A stretch of DNA of 64,000 bases. It comes from Trichoplax sp. H2. Taxonomy: Eukaryota > Placozoa > Uniplacotomia > Trichoplacea. The stretch is from positions 186,001 to 250,000 of the forward strand of contig NOWV01000032.1 of NCBI GenBank assembly GCA_003344405.1, read 5' to 3'. The first letter of the stretch is position 1. The number at the start of each line of letters is the position of its first letter. Positions 56,404-64,000 of the stretch are shown in pieces. The notes under the pieces were generated by a model. It ran no database searches and was not told the DNA's origin. It was given only the letters and a program-made list of their open reading frames with translations. Position numbers and translations under genes: made by a program.

Positions 56404-59400
56404 TTACATCATTTTATACCGTACCCCAACTTTCTTTAGTAAATCTCCAACTATGTTCATAGCATTTACACGAGCATTCACCGGAAGATTCGAATCTTGA
56501 TTAGAAATTTTTTTCCCGTAATCGACGATATCTCGAGGAGATGCAGCGCCATTTCTATTATATGAACGATTTCGAGGAGAGCTCGATACTGAAAATTTAA
56601 ATGGCGAGATTATGTAGTCGCTCCCTGCGACTTCTCGGATAGGCGACGTAGCAACATCTTTAGTATCAACGGCTGTAACTTGACGAGCGGTAAACTCTTC
56701 TTTTAATTCTGAAAGATATTAGTAATAATACCGGTAGATCCGTTAAATTAACAATAATTGCGTTACAGAATGTCATAAATTATATAAATTAAATTGAACC
56801 ATTTAAAAATTAACTTTTAACGGAGCGACAGCAACCTTTGCACTCATCCTTTAATCGCTGAACTAAGATAACCAATTTTTCCTTTTCATCTAATTCATTT
56901 TCCAATAAAGCATTTTTTTCAAGGGCCTATCAAAGGACATTAATGATACTTCTTTAAGTGTACACTTATTCTTTGTTAGAGAGCGACTTGTAAAGTGCTT
57001 AAAAGCTCACAGTTGATATTTTAACGATTTTATGATAACATCTTATAAAACGAAATTAAGCCCAAGAAATAATTTATCTTAGGTATAGAATATACTTGTT
57101 CAGAGTTGATTCAAAATGCCGTTTATAATGCATGAACCATATTAAAATAAGGTAATACATAATAGAAGTCAATTCCTATCATATAGTGTTTAGTTTCATG
57201 GAAGATAATAAACTAAAACTGTCATTACTGGTACTGTATGGCTAACTTAGTTATGCGATTGCACAGTACTATTACTGTACAATTGCCGCAATTGAAATTA
57301 AGTTATTGAATATTATAATAAAATTAATCAAGTGTAATGATATACTGCATATAGTAATAATATGAATTACTCACATTCGACATTATGACACTAACCTGAT
57401 TTAATCTATTTTCGAAATCTTGTAAAGTTACCGCTGTCGACCTACATAGCGCAAAAAATTCACATATTATAAATGTAACCAAAGATGCAACAGTAATATA
57501 CCTATACAACGAATATTATAACCATAGTGGTATAGTGGATATATATATATATGTATTGAATCCAGAACCAGGTACGTATAATCGATTTATAGTTTGCCGA
57601 TAGTATACCACTGTTACGAAATGAGATTTTCGTCAGTTATGTTGATACAGTTTCTATATTATAAGCCGACTACGACTCAGCTTATTCTATTTGACTATAG
57701 AGTACAGTCACTTCGGCATAAAATTTGCAGTATGTAAAGTCCATAGAAGAGTTTATAGATAAAATAGTTACCTGAGCGCATTTCTGATATGTTATCATTT
57801 GTTATGAATTAATTACCGGCTGTTATCTTATTTGCAAGAATGTTATCAAATTCGTTGGCATTTGTAATATGCCGTTAGTAAACCGTTAGTTTTGTTCGAC
57901 TGTATAACGGTATAGTAAGAACAATAAAGTTTTGTTCAATATCCTAGCTCTACTGGACTGAGCGGACTCATCTACAGATTTCTAGTAAATCCTTCTTGTT
58001 ACAAAGTAGAAGAGTTTCGAAAACGTAACAACCACAAATAATGTACGTTATCGCAAATTATTGCTAAGTATCATATTATATTAGTTCTGTACTAGCTCAT
58101 TTCCGATACGACAGTAAAATTGCAATGGCCTCGGGTGAATTATTTTATGCACATATGTTGTCATACTCTAAATGAACGCTGTCTTGCTTGCTAATTTGTC
58201 ATGAATTGCTATTGCGTCAAATTTTTTTTCCATTTCGATTATTTGCATGAGGACTTAAACTGTGGCTTCTATCTACATTACACATATCAAACATACCTTT
58301 CCGCACGTTCGTAATCGTCATTTTTTTGCTCAAGCTTGCGTGAGTGCTTCTGTAATTCTTCTTTAGTGCTATTGGCCGTAGCTAATTCATCTTGTAACCG
58401 CGTTGTTACTTGATAACTCTCCTTATAAAGCGTGTCAAACTTTTCCTGCACCAATATTCATGTATTATTACGTGCGTATTTACGTAAAACATTCTCTAAC
58501 TGAGTATGTAGGATTAATAATTTGCAGCTTGCATGAAGATGCATTGCTGAGCGAATACTGTATATCACATAGTTGTATCTGCAACCAAGCTCTACATACT
58601 ACGAAATATTTCAACATCAACTAAACTGCGAATTTGTTATAATTTTCAATTTCTACTTTTAACTACCTATAAGCGATGTCAGAGTTAAAACGATGTAATA
58701 TATGGTTGTCGCAATTCATCCAGTGATAAGACATTGTCATAGCGTGGTGGTCTCCGCAGACCAAACAAGCTCTTCCAAAAATGATAGAAAACTAGTCTAC
58801 AAGCCGGGCAGTGAACTTTAAAATAAAGACTGTAATCGACTATTTTCGAATATCAAGCAGACTAAACCCCCATAATTTACTATTAATAGTAGTAACCACT
58901 ATTAGCATTAGCAATGTGGGTATTTTATTACTATATGATGTTGTTGTTTCATTTTTCTAGCAACAGGTTGAAACAAACATGACTTGTTTCGTGAATGTAG
59001 GTTTTCTTCTAGTAGTCCACAGTTATATAGACACAGTACAGTACTGACAGCAGATACATCTTTTAACTATTATTGCAGTAGTGACCTAGGTAAATACGGT
59101 ATAACAGGCTTGCAGCTGACCATTTACCACTTGTATTAAGTATCAAAATCTGCAAAGTGCGATAATTTACAGCTAGATAATCTACTGCAGTAATAAAAAT
59201 AATCACGATAAGCTAAAGTACGTTCATTTACATACAGTCGTGTTACAAAAAATTGAGGTCCCGAGGTAAAGTGTTATATGCAAAGAATTTCTTCATGAAA
59301 TAAATCCAGTAAATTATGATGACAGCCATTGACAAGGTTTTATGCCACTGACGATTAAACTTGTTAGGGAACTCAAGTGATTACCTTTAAAACTTCGTTC

Positions 59401-60552
59401 TCTTGTTCTAATTTTGCCTTCGTTATCGTTAAATCTTTAGCCCGATTCTCAGCTTGTTTTAATTGTGCCTCCAACTCAGCTTCTAAATCATGACTCTCTT
59501 CCTGAAATTCTTCCAATTCATCTTTAAGTTGCTGAACCCTGAAATTTCAGAATAATTAAAAGTTAGTGTCACCTGTAATAATTCCTTAATTGATATGTAG
59601 TCTAGCTATCGACTAATAGTAATCATCTAACATCGTAATAATCCTTAATTATAATGTCAGTGAATAAGAACCTGCACCCTAGCACCATATAATGGAAGTA
59701 GAATGTAACTTGAAATCGTGATTATTTGCAAACATTCGCGATGCGTCTAACAACTAGTCATTAATCGGTTAGCTACATTAAATCTACGCCTACATTAGCT
59801 ATATCGAAAGAAATAAAATTGTGTGTAGTCTGTACTTAACTTTATCGCAAATGTACAGTATGTAAGACTTTTACACAATTCGTTACAGAGGCGATTATCG
59901 TTATAACAAAGTAAGCTGATTTGCCACCTCTGGAGGAGATACATCCGCGTAATTCATAATATTAAATAAAAATCATTTATGAAATCTCGCCTAAGAAAGT
60001 TTGCTGATGCAGTACTTGACAATCTCAAATATATTTGCCTGTAATCAATAATTTTCCCTAAATGAGTATATCAAATTGATCCGATACCAACACACAGATA
60101 CATTCACAACGTGGCAAATAAATGAGCAAGCGTGATGTTGCTATCATTCTTTTATGATCCTGACACATGTACATATTTTAATACCATAGGGCATTTATTC
60201 ATTAAATCGTCTGTTACGATAATAATGTAATGCTTAATGGTATAGTATTTATCAACATGAACATCAATGATTTTCGAGAAATGTTTTATATTTCAGTAAA
60301 GCTTCTACGTTTGATATGTTATTACTAGCGTATAAAATTATAATCTATAACAAATATCCTGGGATGATTTTCTTTACAAAGCATCTGAACTGACAGTGAG
60401 AATACTGAATACAGTAAAAGGAATATAAAGCAAGGTACGGTGTCGACTGAAACAGGTTTCGCGACTTACGTTTGATTGGCTTCGTTGGCTATAGATTTCC
60501 AATAATTAATTTCCTGGACAGAATCAGTAAATGCTAGTTGTGTCGTCTCCAT
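56404..60552 (-). CDS. NDEL1: NudE family (NDE1/NDEL1-like) dynein-LIS1 cofactor
   Basis: Six exons in transcript order: 60470-60552, 59385-59538, 58297-58445, 57396-57441, 56836-56926, 56404-56708. They give 275 residues; vertebrate NDE1/NDEL1 are ~335-345. Residues 1-~170 are an almost continuous coiled coil with family signatures ELEEFQEESHDLEAELEAQL, LQDFENRLNQ and LLENELDEKEKLVILVQRLK. These segments bind LIS1 and dynein intermediate chain in the family. The C-terminus carries LPVNARVNAMNIVGDLLKKV, the conserved NDE1/NDEL1 ending. The protein should recruit LIS1 to cytoplasmic dynein at centrosomes, kinetochores and cargo. It is shorter than the vertebrate proteins mainly between the coiled coil and the C-terminal motif. 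I cannot tell NDE1 from NDEL1, and this may be a pre-duplication single copy. Confidence 0.92.
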
Positions 60553-62474
60553 GCTACTAGTTTCTAATATCTGCTAAAATAGGCGGATAACATCTTAAAG
60601 ATGGCAACCATTATGAGTTGTCGATTAACAGTTTGAAAGTTGCAATCGGCCAAACTTTGGCTTACAGTACGGTACAGTGTACACTGGTAGGTAGTAATTG
60701 TAATTATAATTACTTTACCGTACTGGCCTGTAGCCGTACAGTACAGTACACGGCTATAATTTCCTACCTAAAATGACCGTTAATTCTGAATTCCCATTCG
60801 GACCTAAAGGGGATCGGGTAGCACAGTATTAACTCTATTGGTGTACTTAAGTATAATTTTTACTTCTATTTTTGCCCAAATAATGGATCCTCAGTAAAAT
60901 TGTTACTGACAGTGAATAGAATAAGTGTGCGACTGCGAATTTTTGACAGTTAACTTTATGAAAAAGGATCACAGTATAAGTTTTCATTATTTTACTCTTT
61001 TTACGGTCAACTTTTTTATATAATATACAGTACAGTACTGTACTGTACTGAATACTTGAACAGTTGTCATCTGTACAGTTTGATTGGTTGCAGCCATACT
61101 GTATCGCGATAATATACAGTACAGTACCGCACAGTACTGTAAGCTAAAGATGAGCACTGTACAGTACAGTAACAATACATGTAGATTATTCAACTACAGT
61201 ACAGTGTACAGTACTGTACTGTACGGTATGTGTCATGTATTTTTTTTAAAACAGGACGCCCCCTTTCTCCAAAGAATGTTCAGTCCAGTCCGAGGTCTTT
61301 TTCTAGTCGGGGCTAGCTGTACTGTATACGTACTAGGGTTTACAGTTTGTATTCAATTGAAAAAGATAATAAAATAGCTCAGTATTGCATTACAAAGCAA
61401 AAAATTAAACAGTACCTAAGATTGTCAGAATCTGCTTACGTGAAATTTTTTAGCAAATATTAAATTAAATCCCTTGAAAACTTAAAGATCTAATTATGGG
61501 ATATACGCTGAACAGCTTTCAACTAGTATAGAGAGCTCGCTACGCCCACGAAATAGTAGGATACAGTTCTGTATTCGATCAATTTAAAGCCTGTGTCTAT
61601 TCACCCTAGGAACTACCCCTTCAATTGAACGTCAGCCAGAACTTACTATTACAAAACTAAAAAAATATTTATTCACCATTGGGCACTCGTACTACTGTAT
61701 ACGTTTATAAAATTTTCACCACATCTACAATCTAACTTGCAGGTCTACGCTTTACATGCAATAAATGAGCCTTTTATCCATTAAAATTTTCATAATTCAG
61801 CTACATTCGCCCAGTAAAATTATCAGTACGTAATATATTCGCAATTTAAATTTTAAAATAATTGAGAAAGCAATCCGTCACACAGAAAAATAACTGCACA
61901 TAATAAAATTGAATTTAAATTGAATTCACAAGATCTTTATTTTGTGTAAGTTAAATTGAAATCAATATTGTGATATAGCCATACCTGAACTATCGCACTA
62001 CTAAATCGTATAAAAAAAAATGTTACAATTATTTATTGCAATACCTGTGAGATAAGTTGTTATAAAACTTCGTATCTTTACATGTGAATGGAATCATTAT
62101 CCATTAAAGAATTTATATTTATTTTAACAATCATTTACAAAATAGGTTTTTATAGCACGTAGACCAAATATGACCTATATCTGAAATGAGTGAACAGTTT
62201 AAAAGCTATGGTACCCCCTTGAGTTAATTTATGTATTATTATGATTAATGAGAAATTGAGAATTAAGAATTGTTAAAATATTCGTAGGATAGTTTAGAAA
62301 TCTTACAATCTCCGATGAATTTGATACAAAAAAAAATATCGCTAGATTAAACACGATGCAATCCAATCTGTAGCGGGCTTTCAAAAGATATTATTTTGTA
62401 AGTTCTGTAACAGTATTGGCCCAATAAATACTTCATTCTTTTACCATCAGATGAAAATAGCCAATTTCATAACA
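60553..62474. promoter_or_regulatory. Upstream region of the NudE gene and 3' flank of MEIG1
   Basis: The left 800 bp carries GTAC arrays (60664-60750 and 61025-61230, with a short copy near 61317-61328) and so is the probable NudE promoter region. The frames at 60987-61193 and 61084-61377 pass through these arrays and are not supported. The rest (61380-62474) is AT-rich with nothing recognisable. Confidence 0.55.
60664..61230. repeat. GTACA/TGTAC arrays upstream of the NudE gene
   Basis: Two pentamer clusters (60664-60750 and 61025-61230), ~110-680 bp upstream of the ATG at 60552, with orientation switches. Confidence 0.85.
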
Positions 62475-63206
62475 TCAATACTCAAATAATTTTATCTTAA
62501 ATAGATCCTTGTCTGCACATTCACGACTTCTATTAAAATAATAAAAGTATCCATCCTTTTTTCTCTGTAGCTTCTTTACAAATCCAGATTCGGGCCATCT
62601 TTCAACCTAGATAATAGATACAATTAAAAATACCACCACCGTTAAAGATAACATGACCGTAATATAAACTCGCTTTTAAGAGGCTCTATTCCATAATTAT
62701 CCGGTCGAAGCATATAGTCAATAACTGGTTGTAGTATTAAAGCTGCTTTATGGCAGAAAGACAACTAGCACGAATACGTTATAAGAATAAGAATTTAAGA
62801 AAATTTTTAATAGTAATAAGCAGTAAATATTTGTAGATTGTAGAGCTATGAATCCTTAAATGCGGTATACATATCAAATTCACCTCTGAATTATCGCCAA
62901 CAGAGCAATATTCTATTTCATCGCGATATCCTGCTAATTGAAATCTGTAGGCTATATGACACATCAATTACAAACTAGTAATTAGCTTCATTTCGAAATT
63001 TGTTATAATGTATGTTAAATACGTGAAAATATGTGATTTTTTTTACAGTTTTTACTGCTATAACAATAAACACCGATAATAACTATTTCCTATACGTTAT
63101 CAAATGGGCGTTGCAGTTATAATACCGTACCATCTTCCACCGCAGGATTCCAAATCTTAGGACGCATCATTGATTTTGGCTTTCGATACATAACTGTAGT
63201 GGCCAT
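62475..63206 (-). CDS. MEIG1: MEIG1 (meiosis expressed gene 1 protein)
   Basis: Three exons, 63131-63206, 62884-62951 and 62475-62606, agree in phase and give 91 residues; human MEIG1 is 88. The family core is continuous across both junctions: [14 protein letters not shown], then [14 protein letters not shown], then [16 protein letters not shown] and a short basic-aromatic tail. MEIG1 is a small scaffold that pairs with PACRG and is needed in mammals for sperm flagellum assembly. In an animal without well-described sperm it would more likely serve motile cilia. The three exons are too short for routine ORF calling. Confidence 0.93.
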
Positions 63207-64000
63207 TCTTATTTTGAGAAAAAATTCAAAGTAAATAAATATATCATCTTATGATTACATAGTTTTATAATGTGCCATAGAATGTAAATTTATCAAGATA
63301 TCATAAACATTCATTACAGAATACTGTATAGAGTGGAAACTCAAGTTATTTTTTATTTATTAGATATCTTAAGTGTGTATAATCTTGGTAAGAGATCCTC
63401 ACACAAATCTTGACTCTAGATACTAGTAAGATATGATACCGTGCTACTTTAGTAGTACATCTCATATTACTAAATTTACATTAGGAAAATTGTAATAACA
63501 TACGATAACAACCAGGTACAGTATAGATATTATGTAATCTAAAGTGAAGATTATATTCGTACTATAGCGTTTAATATTTAAACAAGCGTACTACTACTTG
63601 CACCCGAAGATATAGATCTGAATAGTATTTATGAAAGAAAAGATATCATCAATGCCTCGTATATGAGTATTTGTTATCACTTATGTCATTCTCTCTTTAC
63701 CTGTTTCTTCCCAATAGCGCGAGTATTAAGGTGGCAATAAGCTAGTAATCCAAAAATTGCTAAGTTACGAATGAAATCACGGGTATATACGTACAACTGC
63801 ACTTATTTTATAAACAGGCCAACTATTGATGGTCAAATCTAAATTTAGGCCCTTTAATACTGATTGTAAGACGGATTAATACCAACTGTACTTGGACGTG
63901 CAACATTTAAATAGTTAAGCTCAGTATTAATGTATGTTTCAATGTTATGATTCCATGGAAACCTAACTGTACTATACAGTGTACAGTGCACAGTATACAG
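63207..64000. promoter_or_regulatory. Upstream region of MEIG1
   Basis: AT-rich with no exon seen. A further GTAC-type patch begins near 63970 and runs into the window edge, ~760 bp upstream of the MEIG1 ATG. Confidence 0.5.

Overview
The window is nuclear DNA from an AT-rich, intron-dense, compact animal genome. Most introns are about 60-300 bp with GT..AG ends, intergenic gaps are short, and the proteins have clear animal counterparts. My best guess is a placozoan (Trichoplax/Hoilungia-like), but this rests on general character (AT content, small introns, animal gene set) and not on a diagnostic marker. Gene names below come from recognising protein families by eye; no database search was run. 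For the multi-exon genes, splice sites were chosen so that phase carries through every junction from ATG to stop, and the resulting lengths fall close to those of animal relatives.

Layout, left to right: a vanin/biotinidase-type nitrilase (+, 2403-3977); an SLC38A10-like amino-acid transporter with a very long charged tail (-, 5436-9734); WDR45B/WIPI3 (+, 11854-15605); the GPI inositol-deacylase PGAP1 (-, 27 exons, 16709-24907); a secreted or lysosomal trefoil + GH31 alpha-glucosidase (+, 25 exons, 25652-32145); a possible orphan terminal exon (+, 33760-34006); an intronless F-box/ankyrin protein (-, 34930-37164); a possible 55-residue gene (+, 38774-38941); a USP31/USP43-type deubiquitinase (-, 39426-44531); the PP2A methyltransferase LCMT1 (-, 47336-49600); a small single-pass coiled-coil membrane protein (+, 51023-52806); a NudE-family (NDE1/NDEL1) dynein cofactor (-, 56404-60552); and MEIG1 (-, 62475-63206).

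Three neighbouring pairs are divergent (SLC38A10/WDR45B, PGAP1/GH31, LCMT1/coiled-coil gene). Three gaps are convergent (vanin/SLC38A10, WDR45B/PGAP1, coiled-coil gene/NudE). The genes do not form one pathway. Several touch the endolysosomal and secretory system: GH31, WDR45B, PGAP1 and SLC38A10.

The most unusual feature is non-coding. Dense arrays built from the 5-bp unit GTACA and its complement TGTAC switch orientation many times, which makes them highly self-complementary. Nearly all lie 5' of a start codon, about 25 to 1500 bp away, or in a first intron. The convergent 3'-3' gaps have no dense array. This looks like a repeated promoter-associated element and is the best candidate here for something undescribed. 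Smaller repeat families (a TCTAGTAGTCC motif, a GTATTGGGCGGGT motif, and a MITE-like inverted repeat) lie in the same upstream regions.
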